21,437 bases of DNA from Microbacteriaceae bacterium (GTDB lineage: Bacteria > Actinomycetota > Actinomycetes > Actinomycetales > Microbacteriaceae), in NCBI GenBank assembly GCA_022701925.1, contig JAKONM010000225.1, positions 1 through 21,437 of the forward strand, read 5' to 3'. The position numbers and the translations under genes are program-made. Of this stretch, positions 1 to 8,120 are shown piece after piece; the first letter of the stretch is position 1; each line of letters starts with the position of its first letter. The notes beneath the pieces are model-generated. The model was not told the DNA's origin. It ran no database searches and worked only from the letters and a program-made list of their open reading frames with translations.

Positions 1-759
1 CAGGTACACGAGGCGGTCGAGCAGGCCGTCGATCAGGAAGAACAGCTGGCGCAGGCCCAGCAGCGAGAACGCGGTGGCGGTGAAGACGATGTAGACGTTC
101 TCCGTGAGGCCGTAGATGGCCGGCACGCTGTCGAACGCGAACAGGATGTCCGTGCCCGCGATGGCCACCATCACGAGCATCATCGGCGTGAACATGCGCC
201 TGCCGTCGACGTGCGTCGTCAGGCGGTCGCCGTCGTAGTCGTCCGACGTGTTGAGGAAGCGGCGGGCCAGCTTGACCACGACGTTGTCGCTCATCGAGTC
301 GTGCCCGCCCGGCTTGACCAGGTTGATCGCCGTGAAGATCAGGATCGCGCCGAACACGTAGAAGATCCACGCGAAGGCGTCGACCAGCGTGGCGCCGAGG
401 AAGATCAGGCCGGTGCGCGCGATCAGCGAGAAGACGATGCCGAACAGCAGCACCTTCTGCTGGTACTCGCGGGGCACCGCGAAGCCGGCCATGATCACGA
501 CGAAGACGAACAGGTTGTCGACCGACAGCGCCTTCTCGGTCAGGTAGCCGGCGAAGTACTCGCTGCCCCAGGTCGGGCCGGCGACGACCAGCCCGCCCAC
601 GCCGAACAGCACGGCGATGCCGACGTAGACACCGGACCAGATCGCGGCCTCGCGCATCGACGGGGCGTGCGCCTTGCGGACGTGCGCGAAGAAGTCGAAG
701 AGCAGCAGCCCCACGATGAAGAGCACGGTGAGCACCCAGACGTACGCCGGCGTGACCAT
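1..759 (-). CDS. TerC/Alx-family integral membrane protein (3' end outside window)
   Basis: Likely a metal-handling (manganese efflux or tellurium-resistance type) inner-membrane protein of the TerC family. The 253 visible residues are almost all hydrophobic segments. Two family signatures are clear: EKALSVDN at residues 75-82 and TDILFAFDSVPA at 203-214, whose buried acidic residues are thought to line the ion path. A hydrophilic loop at about 150-188 separates the two halves. The ATG at 759 is chosen because GGAGGAA lies 8-9 nt upstream. Family members are usually about 300-350 residues, so the C-terminus lies before base 1. The gene has its own promoter and a structured leader. Family assignment is firm; the exact substrate is not shown by sequence. 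Confidence 0.93.
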   Translation of the reverse strand, partial: MVTPAYVWVLTVLFIVGLLLFDFFAHVRKAHAPSMREAAIWSGVYVGIAVLFGVGGLVVAGPTWGSEYFAGYLTEKALSVDNLFVFVVIMAGFAVPREYQQKVLLFGIVFSLIARTGLIFLGATLVDAFAWIFYVFGAILIFTAINLVKPGGHDSMSDNVVVKLARRFLNTSDDYDGDRLTTHVDGRRMFTPMMLVMVAIAGTDILFAFDSVPAIYGLTENVYIVFTATAFSLLGLRQLFFLIDGLLDRLVYL

Positions 760-760
760 G

Positions 761-885
761 GGGTTGTTCCTCCAGAGGTTCAGGGAACACTCATGCAAGC
801 GCATGCAGGCCCGTTCCTCCCCCGGTCCTGGCGGGCCCTCGGCGCTCTGGAGGGTCCGCCTCAGCGGACTGCTCGACGATTCATA
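761..885 (-). promoter_or_regulatory. Putative promoter and structured 5' leader of the TerC gene
   Basis: On the minus strand a TATGAAT sequence (885 to 879) resembles a -10 box; no good -35 is seen. A start near 872 would give a leader of about 110 nt. It would begin with a perfect hairpin GTCCGC-TGAG-GCGGAC (869-854), followed by CCCTC/GAGGG arms (854-850 with 840-836), GGGCC-type pairing around 808-836, and the ribosome site GGAGGAA near 768-774. The leader could be regulatory, since TerC genes elsewhere are often under metal-sensing RNA control. I cannot match it to a known riboswitch consensus. Confidence 0.4.
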
Positions 886-952
886 GGGACGGCGCGTGAC
901 GATTTCGCCTCGGCCGCCAGCAGGCGCCGCGGCTCGCTCCCGGGTACGGAGA

Positions 953-982
953 AGGCCCCGGGACCGTGCGGTCCCGGGGCCT
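953..982 (-). terminator. Hairpin terminator after the ferritin-like gene
   Basis: A 13-bp perfect stem (953-965 with 970-982) carries a four-base loop GTGC and is nearly all G/C. It starts 24 nt after the ferritin-like stop codon, reading on the minus strand. The following bases TTCTCC are weakly T-rich. Confidence 0.85.
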
Positions 983-1006
983 CCCCGTGCTCAGGCCTCA
1001 GCCGAT

Positions 1007-1978
1007 TCAGGCCACCGAGGAGTCGAAGCTCGTCGAGTTCACGGCGCCGTTGACACCGGCGGGGAAGAACCCGCCCTTCGTGACGTCCTTGGCCGGGTTC
1101 AGGTACACGATGTTGAGCACCTGCGCGGGCGTGCGGCTGTACACGATGCCGTTGCGGTCGGTCGGCACCAGGTTGGACTGGTTGGCCGGCTTCTTGTCGC
1201 CGTAGCTGCTCTCGCTGATGCCCTGGTCGTCGTCGCTCGTGCCGTCCAGCGAGTCGCGCGCGTCGGAGAGCTTCTTGACGGTCCGGTTCAGCGAGTCGCT
1301 GCCCTTGTCCGAGAGGATCGCGCGGATGGCACCGGCGTGGTACGCCTCGACGGCCAGGATGCCGGCGGCGGCCTCCAGGTAGCCCTTGTTCGAGATGAGG
1401 CCCGCGGCCCCCTTGTAGGCCGTGACGCCCACGTCCTCGAACAGGAACGCGCCGAGCAGGAAGTTCGTCTCGCTCGCGAAGGGGTTGAAGGTGCCCTTCG
1501 TGATCACGCCGGCCGCCTTCGCCGCCGCGGTGAAGGCCGCGGTGAAGTCGATCGCCGGGCGGGACACGGCCGCGGTGCCGAGCGCGCCGCGCAGGAAGCG
1601 GACGTGCTCGCGCTCGTCGCGGGCGATCTCACGGGCGTGCATCATGAGGCGCTTGCTCTTCCACGGCACCTCCTTGCCGCCGGCGACCTTGCCGGGCGTG
1701 CCGGTGCCGGTCACGTCCTTGTCGTCGAGGCCGCGGCCGGTGACGGCGCGGAGGTAGAACTCGGCCTCGAGGTACTCGAGGTTCAGGGCGAAGTTCAGCA
1801 CGGCGCCGTCCGTCGCCGGGCCCAGCGTGACCGCGGCGTTCGCGGCACCGCCGGTGGTCGCGGTGGCGACCGCTGCGCCGGCGCCGGCGACGCCCAGCAT
1901 GGTGAAGAGGCGGCGGCGATCGACCTGGGTCGTCGCGCTGCGGTTGACCGCCTGGGTGATGAAGTTCTTCTCGTACAA
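1007..1978 (-). CDS. Tat-exported ferritin-like domain protein
   Basis: A 323-residue protein of the ferritin-like (Ferritin_2 / desiccation-associated) type. The N-terminus has a twin-arginine motif RRRLFTMLG at about 21-29 followed by an Ala-rich hydrophobic stretch to about residue 48, so export by the Tat pathway is likely. The four-helix domain shows candidate di-metal ligands: EYLEAEFY at 68-75, then DEREHV, FEDVGVTAY and VEAYHAG further on. The C-terminal third, rich in Asp, Ser and Asn, ends with TSFDSSVA. The frame stays open far upstream, but TTG at 1978 is the best start: AGGAG precedes it by 8 nt, and it puts the Tat signal near the N-terminus. Function in iron storage or oxidative stress is inferred. 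Confidence 0.88.
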   Translation of the reverse strand: MYEKNFITQAVNRSATTQVDRRRLFTMLGVAGAGAAVATATTGGAANAAVTLGPATDGAVLNFALNLEYLEAEFYLRAVTGRGLDDKDVTGTGTPGKVAGGKEVPWKSKRLMMHAREIARDEREHVRFLRGALGTAAVSRPAIDFTAAFTAAAKAAGVITKGTFNPFASETNFLLGAFLFEDVGVTAYKGAAGLISNKGYLEAAAGILAVEAYHAGAIRAILSDKGSDSLNRTVKKLSDARDSLDGTSDDDQGISESSYGDKKPANQSNLVPTDRNGIVYSRTPAQVLNIVYLNPAKDVTKGGFFPAGVNGAVNSTSFDSSVA

Positions 1979-2130
1979 GTGGAGCTCTCCTGCCGAAGAC
2001 ACCGATCCGCCGGCATCAGCACGCATCGCAGACACCGTCGTCCGCGCGGCCGGGTGCCGCGCTGGTGGACCGTACGACGCGGGCGGGCCGGTCGGATGCC
2101 TCGCGGGTGCACGATCTGCGGGAACAGGCC

Positions 2131-2143
2131 TGCACCTGGTGCA
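2131..2143. promoter_or_regulatory. Palindrome TGCACC-T-GGTGCA between the AraC and ferritin-like genes
   Basis: Perfect 6-bp half-sites around one central base, flanked by GGCC on both sides (2127-2130 and 2148-2151). A third GGTGCA lies at 2106-2111. The site is 26 nt beyond the AraC stop and about 150 nt before the ferritin-like start on the minus strand. It could be an operator for the ferritin-like gene or part of a weak terminator for the regulator gene. The rest of the 191-bp gap shows no clear promoter. Confidence 0.35.
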
Positions 2144-2169
2144 TCGGGGCCTCTGCCGGCGCGGAGCCT

Positions 2170-3114
2170 CTAGCTGAGGCGGAGGGTCTCGCTGGGGCGC
2201 TCGCCGAACCGCTCCGAGTAGAGGCGGGCGAAGCGCCCGCTGTTGCCGAAGCCCCAGCGGGCGGCGACCTCGTGCACCGTCGAGGGCGTCGACCCCGCCG
2301 CGCCCAGCAGGTCGCGGCGCGCCGCGTCCAGCCGGATCGCGTGCAGGTGCGCCAGCGGCGTGACCCCGAGGTGCCGGCGGAACAGGGCCTGCAGCGATCG
2401 CGGGGACACGCGGGCCGCCGCCGCGACGTCGGGCACCGTGATCGCGCCGCTCGCGTGCTCCTCCAGGTAGGCGACCGCCCGCCGCACGGCGGTGGGCGCG
2501 CTGCGCACGTCGGCGGCGGCCGTGGCCGCGACCGGCTCGCCGAAGCACGCCAGCAGCATGCGCACGCCCAGGTCGAACAGCTCGTCGCGGACGATCGGGT
2601 TCAGGACCGGACCCTCGCGGAGGGTGTCGTGGATGCGGTCGGCGGTCCAGCGCCAGGCCGCCGCGGCGTCGTCGCTGATCGGCCGGGTGCGCAGCAGCCG
2701 GCGCCTCCGGCCGTCGCCGTCGGTGTAGCGGTCGGCGGCGGCGCGGAAGCGCTCGGCCTCGAAGCCGACCATGCGCAGGTGCACGTCCCGCATCCGCACC
2801 GAGGCCGGCTCCGCGGGCCGCAGGAAGGGCCGCGAGGTGTCGATGCGGTGACGCGCGTACTCCACGTCGAAGCGGCCCGACACGAGCACGCCGGCGGCGA
2901 TGAGCCCGAAGCGGGTCGCGCCGTGCGCGGAGGCCCCGCCGCTCACCTGCAGCTCGTCGACGACCAGGGATCCGGCGGTGGCCGTGGAGTGCCGGAACGC
3001 GAAGGGCGCGTCGCTCTTCTCCAGCCGCAGCTCGAGGCCGGGGAACGACCGGGCGAGCAGCGCCGGCGCCTCTTCACGGCGTTGCGTCGCGACCGTGAAG
3101 CGATCGTCCGCCAC
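2170..3114 (-). CDS. AraC-family transcriptional regulator
   Basis: A 314-residue protein. The C-terminal 100 residues carry the double helix-turn-helix of AraC/XylS proteins: VPDVAAAARVSPRSLQALFR for the first and TVHEVAARWGFGNSGRFARL followed by YSERFGERPSE for the second, the latter being the classic family signature. The N-terminal 190 residues resemble the AraC-binding-like sensor domain found in many actinobacterial regulators, but no ligand can be named. The GTG at 3114 is supported by GGAGGAGG about 7 nt upstream. It is followed on the same strand by the ferritin-like gene, 191 bp downstream; control of that gene is possible but not shown. Confidence 0.93.
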   Translation of the reverse strand: MADDRFTVATQRREEAPALLARSFPGLELRLEKSDAPFAFRHSTATAGSLVVDELQVSGGASAHGATRFGLIAAGVLVSGRFDVEYARHRIDTSRPFLRPAEPASVRMRDVHLRMVGFEAERFRAAADRYTDGDGRRRRLLRTRPISDDAAAAWRWTADRIHDTLREGPVLNPIVRDELFDLGVRMLLACFGEPVAATAAADVRSAPTAVRRAVAYLEEHASGAITVPDVAAAARVSPRSLQALFRRHLGVTPLAHLHAIRLDAARRDLLGAAGSTPSTVHEVAARWGFGNSGRFARLYSERFGERPSETLRLS

Positions 3115-3197
3115 CTGAGTTCCTCCTCCAGATCGACCGTTCCAGTCCCCCGTCGACGTGTTCGGACCCGAAGGCGGATCGGACGGGTGGGGAACGG

Positions 3198-3223
3198 GCC
3201 GGTCCGCGGCGCGCGGGACCGGC
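3198..3223 (-). terminator. Hairpin terminator after the NYN gene
   Basis: GCCGGTCC (3198-3205) pairs perfectly with GGACCGGC (3216-3223) around a 10-nt GC loop, beginning 14 nt after the NYN stop on the minus strand. No T-run follows. Confidence 0.6.
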
Positions 3224-3237
3224 GATCCGGAGGACGG

Positions 3238-3789
3238 TCAGTCCAGGAACTCGGCGGGGTCGAAGTCGTGCACGGGGATGATGCGGATGCGGGGCAGGTG
3301 CACGTTGAAGGCGTGCACGTCGTACTCCAGGTCGTGCACCGGGATGCCGGCTTCGGCGAACCCGCCGCTCATCAGCTCGGTGAAGCCGAGCACCGCCACC
3401 TGGCGGTCCTGCTCCGCCAGGCGCTGCAGGTGCGGCAGGAAATCGCGGTCGTGCGACCCGAGCAGCACGTCGCCCGGCCGCTCGGCGAGCGCGTCGAGGG
3501 TGCGCTGGATGCCCAGGTCGACGACCTTCTCGCCGCCGGAACCCGAGAGCAGCACCGCGCGGAAGCCCACGTTCTGGATCGCGTTGACGAACGGCCAGGG
3601 CACCTGCCCGCTCGAGGCGTTGATGAAGAACAGCCCCGTCACCTGCTGCTGCCACAGCTGCTCCGCGAACTCGATCACCCGCTCCCACCGGGGGCGCTCC
3701 CCCGGCTCGGGACGGTGCTTCAGGATCACGGTGCCGAGCGTCGTGTCGAGGTTCTCGCCGTCGATCAGGACGAAGGTGCGGGTGCTCAC
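3238..3789 (-). CDS. NYN (PIN-like) domain protein, putative ribonuclease
   Basis: A 183-residue protein consisting of one NYN domain. The predicted metal-binding acidic residues are all present: D10 in VLIDGENLD, D91 in KVVDLGIQ, and D114/D116 in GSHDRDF. This is the arrangement expected for a PIN-fold, metal-dependent RNase of the LabA/NYN group; actual nuclease activity is inferred from family. The domain fills almost the whole protein, with a short tail ending PAEFLD. The GTG at 3789 is preceded by GGGAGG with 8-nt spacing. Longer in-frame extensions lack a ribosome site and run into the divergent promoter region. It is transcribed away from the ABC importer operon, sharing a 124-bp region rich in palindromes. 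No antitoxin-like partner is adjacent. Confidence 0.88.
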   Translation of the reverse strand: MSTRTFVLIDGENLDTTLGTVILKHRPEPGERPRWERVIEFAEQLWQQQVTGLFFINASSGQVPWPFVNAIQNVGFRAVLLSGSGGEKVVDLGIQRTLDALAERPGDVLLGSHDRDFLPHLQRLAEQDRQVAVLGFTELMSGGFAEAGIPVHDLEYDVHAFNVHLPRIRIIPVHDFDPAEFLD

Positions 3790-3803
3790 GCAGCGAGCCT
3801 CCC

Positions 3804-3841
3804 ACCCGGGTGCGGGAGCGGGCCGGGCGCACCCGGGTGCG
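3804..3841. promoter_or_regulatory. Pair of ACCCGGGT palindromes upstream of the NYN gene
   Basis: ACCCGGGTGCG at 3804-3814 recurs at 3831-3841, a 27-bp shift. The second copy lies inside a perfect 14-bp palindrome CGCACCCGGGTGCG (3828-3841). As arms, 3804-3814 and 3828-3838 form an 11-bp inverted repeat. The first site abuts the NYN ribosome site. These are plausible operator sites or a leader hairpin; no regulator is identified. Confidence 0.45.
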
Positions 3842-3883
3842 GCGGAGGCGTCGAGCGCTTCACATTCGGTCACACAGGCAAGG

Positions 3884-3912
3884 TGACGCGTCAACATCCA
3901 CCAGGCTGGTGG
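3884..3912. promoter_or_regulatory. Palindromes just before the ABC binding-protein start
   Basis: TGACGCGTCA (3884-3893) is a perfect 10-bp palindrome, and CCACCAG-G-CTGGTGG (3898-3912) is a perfect 7+7 inverted repeat ending one base before the ATG. The second one contains the only ribosome-site-like sequence (GGTGGG), so as RNA it could hide the start; as DNA it could be a repressor site. A TTCACA at 3859-3864 resembles a -35 box but no matching -10 is clear. Confidence 0.42.
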
Positions 3913-3913
3913 G

Positions 3914-5551
3914 ATGCGAACCCGCCTCCCCGCAGTCGCCCTGATCGCCGTCGCCGCGCTCGGGCTGACCGCGTGCTCCTCGGGCGCGGGTGAGGACTCG
4001 TCGACGACCTTGACGATCCTGACCCCCGCCAGCACCGTGCCCCTCGATCCGGCGAGCAGCCAGAACCTGGCGACCACGTCGCTGAGCCTGCTCGACCGCC
4101 GCCTGACGACCTGGAAGGTCGAGGAGGGGAAGGACGCCGTCGTGGTGCCGGATCTCGCGACCACGACGGGCACGCAGAGCGACGGCGGCCGCACCTGGAC
4201 CTACACCCTGAAGGACGGGCTGAAGTTCAGCAACGGCGACCCCGTGACCAGCGAGGACGTGAAGTACGGCATCGAGCGCTCGTTCAGCGACCAGCTGACC
4301 GGGGGTCTCAGCTACCACAAGACGCTGCTCGAGGGCGGCTCCGACTACCGCGGCCCGTTCGACGGGAAGCAGCTGTCGTCGATCGAGACCCCGGACGACA
4401 GGACCATCGTCTTCCGGCTGAACAAGGCGTTCGGCGACTGGCCCTGGATCGCCTCCATGCCCGCCTTCACCCCGGTGCTCGAGTCGAACGGCGCGCCCGC
4501 GACCTACGCCAAGGCGCCGATCACGACCGGCCCGTACAAGGTCGAGTCGATCAAGGACGGCACGGCGCTGACCCTGACCCGCAACACCCACTGGAGCGCG
4601 AAGACCGACTCCGTGCGCACCGCCTCGGCCGACCGCGTCGTGTTCGAAGAGGGGCAGAACCAGACGACGGTCGTGCAGAACCTGCTGACCGGCTCGGGCA
4701 AGTACGCGGACGCCTTCGGGGCCCAGTACCTGGGCGCCGCCGACCTGTCGGCCGCGAGCCGGGACGCGCAGGGGAAGCAGCGCCTGGCGACCTCCGAGGC
4801 CGGCCCGATCCAGTACCTGGCGTTGAACACGAAGCGGGGCGAGCTGAAGGACGTGCGCGTCCGCCAGGCGTTGAACCACGCCGTCGACCGGCGCTCGTAC
4901 CTGCTGGCCTCCGGCGGCTCGGCGGCCGGCATCGCGGCGACGACGCTGATCACCCCGGGCATCGCGGGCCGCCAGGCCTACGACCTGTACCCGGCCGGCA
5001 CCAGCGGCGACGTGACGAAGGCGCAGCAGCTGCTGCGGCAGGCCGGCGTCAGCGGGCTGAAGCTGACGATGCTGCTGCAGAACGACTCCGCGTCGCTGGC
5101 GCAGGGCCAGGCCGTGCAGCAGGGCCTGCAGCGGATCGGCGTCGCCGTGACGCTGAAGCCGGAGGACGCGGAATCCTTCTACGTGGACGCCGCAGCGGAC
5201 GACAAGCCCTTCGACCTGGTGCTGGCCAGCTGGCAGCCCGACTTCCCGTCGGCGAACGCGAACATCTCGCCGCTGTTCGACTCCAGCCAGATCGGCGGCG
5301 GCAACTACAACCTGTCGCAGTACGACGTGCCGGAGGTCGACCGGGCCATCGCGGCCGCGCAGGCCGAGACCGACCAGTCGGCGGCGCAGGCGGACTGGGC
5401 GGCGATCGACCGCCGGATCATGCAGGACGCGCCCGTCGTGCCGCTGATCTACGCCAAGCAGTCGTTCCTGCACGGCTCGGGGGTCGGCAACTTCTTCATC
5501 CCGTCCTTCCCGGCCTACCCGGACTACATGACCCTCACCGTCGGGAAGTGA
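3914..5551 (+). CDS. Peptide-type ABC transporter substrate-binding lipoprotein (SBP_bac_5)
   Basis: A 545-residue extracytoplasmic receptor for an ABC importer of the dipeptide/oligopeptide/nickel group. The N-terminus is a lipoprotein signal with lipobox LTAC and lipidated Cys21. The family motif appears as LKDGLKFSNGDPVTSEDVKYG, and the C-terminal region FFIPSFPAYPDYMTL is also typical. Length is usual for the family. The ATG is placed by the signal peptide; no strong ribosome site is present, only GGTGGG touching the start within a small palindrome. The last bases overlap the ATPase start (GTGA). The substrate cannot be read from sequence; peptides are the usual guess. Confidence 0.95.
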   Translation: MRTRLPAVALIAVAALGLTACSSGAGEDSSTTLTILTPASTVPLDPASSQNLATTSLSLLDRRLTTWKVEEGKDAVVVPDLATTTGTQSDGGRTWTYTLKDGLKFSNGDPVTSEDVKYGIERSFSDQLTGGLSYHKTLLEGGSDYRGPFDGKQLSSIETPDDRTIVFRLNKAFGDWPWIASMPAFTPVLESNGAPATYAKAPITTGPYKVESIKDGTALTLTRNTHWSAKTDSVRTASADRVVFEEGQNQTTVVQNLLTGSGKYADAFGAQYLGAADLSAASRDAQGKQRLATSEAGPIQYLALNTKRGELKDVRVRQALNHAVDRRSYLLASGGSAAGIAATTLITPGIAGRQAYDLYPAGTSGDVTKAQQLLRQAGVSGLKLTMLLQNDSASLAQGQAVQQGLQRIGVAVTLKPEDAESFYVDAAADDKPFDLVLASWQPDFPSANANISPLFDSSQIGGGNYNLSQYDVPEVDRAIAAAQAETDQSAAQADWAAIDRRIMQDAPVVPLIYAKQSFLHGSGVGNFFIPSFPAYPDYMTLTVGK

Positions 5552-7197
5552 GCGGGGAGGCGGGCCGCCGGGAGGACGCTCCCGGCGACGTCGTCCTCGC
5601 GATCGAGGACCTGACCGTGACGTTCGACGGCGACCCCGTCGTCGACGGCGTCTCCGCGGTGCTGCGCCGGGGACGGGTGCTGGCCCTGGTCGGCGAGTCC
5701 GGCTCGGGCAAGTCGCTGACGGCGATGAGCGTGCTGGGGCTGCAGCCCGGGGACGCCGTCGTGACGGGTGCGGTGCGCCTGGCCGGGGAGGACCTGCTGC
5801 AGGCCGCCCCGGCCCGGCTGCGCGAGGTGCGGGGCGGCGCGATCGGCACCGTGTTCCAGGAGCCGGCGGGCGCCTTCGACCCGGTGCGGACCGTCGGCTC
5901 GCGCCTGGCCGAGGCGGTGCAGGCGCACGGCCCCGCCGACGGCCTGCCGGCCCGGATCCGCGGGCTGCTCGCCTCCGCGGGCCTGAGCGACCCCGACCGC
6001 ACGGCCCGCTCCTACCCGCACGAGCTCTCCGGCGGGCAGCTGCAGCGCGCGATGATCGCGACCGCCGTGGCGAACGACCCGGTGCTGCTGATCGCCGACG
6101 AGCCCACGACGGCGCTGGACGTGACGGTGCAGGCGCAGATCCTGGACCTGCTGCGGCGCCTGCGCGACGAGCGGGGCACCGCCGTGCTGCTGATCACGCA
6201 CGACATGGGGGTGGTCGCCGATCTCGCGGACGAGGTCGTGGTGCTGCGCCGCGGTCGCGTGGTCGAGCGCGGGGACGTGCGGGCAGTGCTGACCGTCCCG
6301 CAGCACCCCTACACGCGGGAGCTGCTCGCCAGCGTGCCGACGACGGCGCGCACGCCGGACGCCGAGCAGCCGGAGGAGGCGCCCGTCGCCGTGCTGCGCG
6401 CGGCGCGGGTGGTGCACCGCCGGCGCGGCGGTGAGGTGCGGGCCCTGGACGGGGTCGACCTCGGGATCCGGCGCGGCGAGGTCGTGGGCCTGGTCGGCGA
6501 GTCCGGGTCGGGCAAGACGACGCTGGGACGCGTGCTGGCCGGGCTGGTGCCGCTGACCTCCGGCGCCGCCGAGGTGGGCGGCACGGACGTCGGCGCCGCC
6601 CGCGGGCGGCGCCTGCGCGCCGTGCGCCGCCGGCTCGGCGTGGTCTTCCAGGACCCGGCCTCGTCGCTGAACCCCCGCGACACCGTGGGCCGCAGCATCG
6701 CGGAGCCGCTGCGGCTGCACTCCGCGGCCCGCGGGCCCGCCCGCGCGGAGCGGGTGCGCGAGCTGCTGGACGCGGTGCGCCTGCCCGCGGACGCCGCGGG
6801 CCGCTACCCGCACGAGCTCTCCGGCGGGCAGCGACAGCGGGTCGCGATCGCGCGCGCGCTGGCGCTGGGACCGGACCTGCTGATCGCGGACGAGCCGACC
6901 AGCGCGCTGGACGTCAGCGTGCAGGCCGCGGTGCTCGACCTGCTGGAGGACCTGCAGCAGCGCTACGGCTTCGCCTGCCTGTTCATCAGCCACGACCTGG
7001 CCGTCGTGCGGCGGCTCGCCCACACCGTGGTGGTGCTGCGGGACGGCCGGATCGTCGAGCACGGCCCCGCCGCAACAGTGCTCACCGACCCCGCCGACGA
7101 CTACACGCGGCTGCTGCTCGCCGCGGCCCCCGTGCCGGACCCCGCACGGCAGGCCGAGCGTCGCGCCGCGTTCCAGCGGCTGGCGGCCGTCCGATGA
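5548..7197 (+). CDS. Fused two-domain ABC ATPase (DppD-DppF type)
   Basis: A 549-residue protein with two complete nucleotide-binding domains. Domain 1: Walker A GESGSGKS at 49-56, Q104, signature LSGGQ at 160-164, Walker B ending D184-E185, switch H218. Domain 2: Walker A 317-325, Q368, signature 424-428, Walker B 444-449, H482. Each domain ends with the oligopeptide-family tail (HPYTRELLASVP and DDYTRLLLAAAP). It therefore combines the roles that DppD and DppF share in split systems and powers the permeases that follow. The GTG start overlaps the preceding stop in the string GTGA, implying translational coupling; GGGAAG lies just upstream. All catalytic motifs are intact. Confidence 0.96.
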   Translation: MSGEAGRREDAPGDVVLAIEDLTVTFDGDPVVDGVSAVLRRGRVLALVGESGSGKSLTAMSVLGLQPGDAVVTGAVRLAGEDLLQAAPARLREVRGGAIGTVFQEPAGAFDPVRTVGSRLAEAVQAHGPADGLPARIRGLLASAGLSDPDRTARSYPHELSGGQLQRAMIATAVANDPVLLIADEPTTALDVTVQAQILDLLRRLRDERGTAVLLITHDMGVVADLADEVVVLRRGRVVERGDVRAVLTVPQHPYTRELLASVPTTARTPDAEQPEEAPVAVLRAARVVHRRRGGEVRALDGVDLGIRRGEVVGLVGESGSGKTTLGRVLAGLVPLTSGAAEVGGTDVGAARGRRLRAVRRRLGVVFQDPASSLNPRDTVGRSIAEPLRLHSAARGPARAERVRELLDAVRLPADAAGRYPHELSGGQRQRVAIARALALGPDLLIADEPTSALDVSVQAAVLDLLEDLQQRYGFACLFISHDLAVVRRLAHTVVVLRDGRIVEHGPAATVLTDPADDYTRLLLAAAPVPDPARQAERRAAFQRLAAVR

Positions 7198-8120
7198 GCG
7201 TGCTGCGCCGTCTGCTGCGCGACCCCTGGGCGGTCGTCGCCGCGATCGTGGTCGTGCTCTTCGCCGCGGCGGCCGCCGCCGCACCGCTGATCACGGGCCT
7301 GACCGGGCACGACCCCTTCACCTACGACTTGGACGCGCTGGACGGCACCGGGGCGCCGCAGGGCGCGTTCGGCGGCGTCTCGGCGCAGCACTGGTTCGGC
7401 GTGGAGCCGCTGACCGGGCGCGACCTGTTCGCGATCGTGCTGTGGGGCGCCCGCACGTCGTTCACGGTCGGGGTGCTGGCCACCGCGGTCTCCGTGTCGC
7501 TCGGCACCGCGGTCGGCCTGATCGCGGGGTACGCGGGCGGCTGGACCGACCGGGTGGTCAGCCGGATCGTCGACGTGATGCTGGGCTTCCCCTCCCTGAT
7601 CTTCATGATCTCGCTGACCGCGATCGTGGCCGCCTCGTTCCCGCGGCCGCTGCTGATCGTGCTGGTCATCGGCTTCTTCGGCTGGCCCGCCGTCGCCCGC
7701 GTGGTGCGCGGGCAGGTGCTGTCGCTGAAGCAGCGCTCATTCGTGCTGGCCGCGCAGGCGATGGGCGCCGGCCCCTTCGACGTGATGCGGCGCCAGCTGC
7801 TGCCGAACCTGGCCGCGACCGTGGTCGTCTACGCGACGATCCTGGTGCCGGCGGCGATCGGCACGGAGGCGGCCCTGTCGTTCCTCGGCGTCGGCGTGCC
7901 CCCGCCCACGCCGTCGTGGGGGCGCTCGATCGGCGACGCGATCTCGTGGTTCTCGGTCGATCCCGCCTACGTCGCCTTCCCGGGCGGCGCGCTGTTCCTG
8001 GTGACGCTGGCCTTCAACCTGCTGGGCGACGGCCTGCGCGACGCGCTGGACCCGCGGCTCGCCCGCCGGCGCCCGAGATCGGCCGTCGCGCCGGTCGTGG
8101 AGGAGGCGGTGACCCGGTGA
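7194..8120 (+). CDS. Peptide ABC transporter permease, DppC-like
   Basis: A 308-residue inner-membrane permease. A cytoplasmic N-terminal helix anchor (about 15-33) is followed by an external loop containing WFGVEPLTGRDLFA, the hallmark of DppC/OppC proteins, then five more membrane segments. The ATPase-contact (EAA) loop is AAQAMGAGPFDVMRRQLLPN. The sequence ends with the characteristic FNLLGDGLRDALDPR. The ATG overlaps the ATPase stop (ATGA). It pairs with the downstream DppB-like protein to form the transmembrane channel. Confidence 0.94.
   Translation: MSVLRRLLRDPWAVVAAIVVVLFAAAAAAAPLITGLTGHDPFTYDLDALDGTGAPQGAFGGVSAQHWFGVEPLTGRDLFAIVLWGARTSFTVGVLATAVSVSLGTAVGLIAGYAGGWTDRVVSRIVDVMLGFPSLIFMISLTAIVAASFPRPLLIVLVIGFFGWPAVARVVRGQVLSLKQRSFVLAAQAMGAGPFDVMRRQLLPNLAATVVVYATILVPAAIGTEAALSFLGVGVPPPTPSWGRSIGDAISWFSVDPAYVAFPGGALFLVTLAFNLLGDGLRDALDPRLARRRPRSAVAPVVEEAVTR

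Noticed and set aside
761..885. yybP-ykoY manganese riboswitch before the TerC-family gene
   Set aside because: I could not find the conserved core sequences of that riboswitch, so I list only an unclassified structured leader.
1979..2548. N-terminal extension of the ferritin-like frame
   Set aside because: The added residues are Arg/Pro/Gly-rich and overlap the AraC regulator gene antisense; the TTG at 1978 has a ribosome site and places the Tat signal correctly.
3238..3789. Toxin of a toxin-antitoxin pair
   Set aside because: The NYN protein has PIN-like catalytic residues but no small partner gene is adjacent, so a toxin role is not supported.
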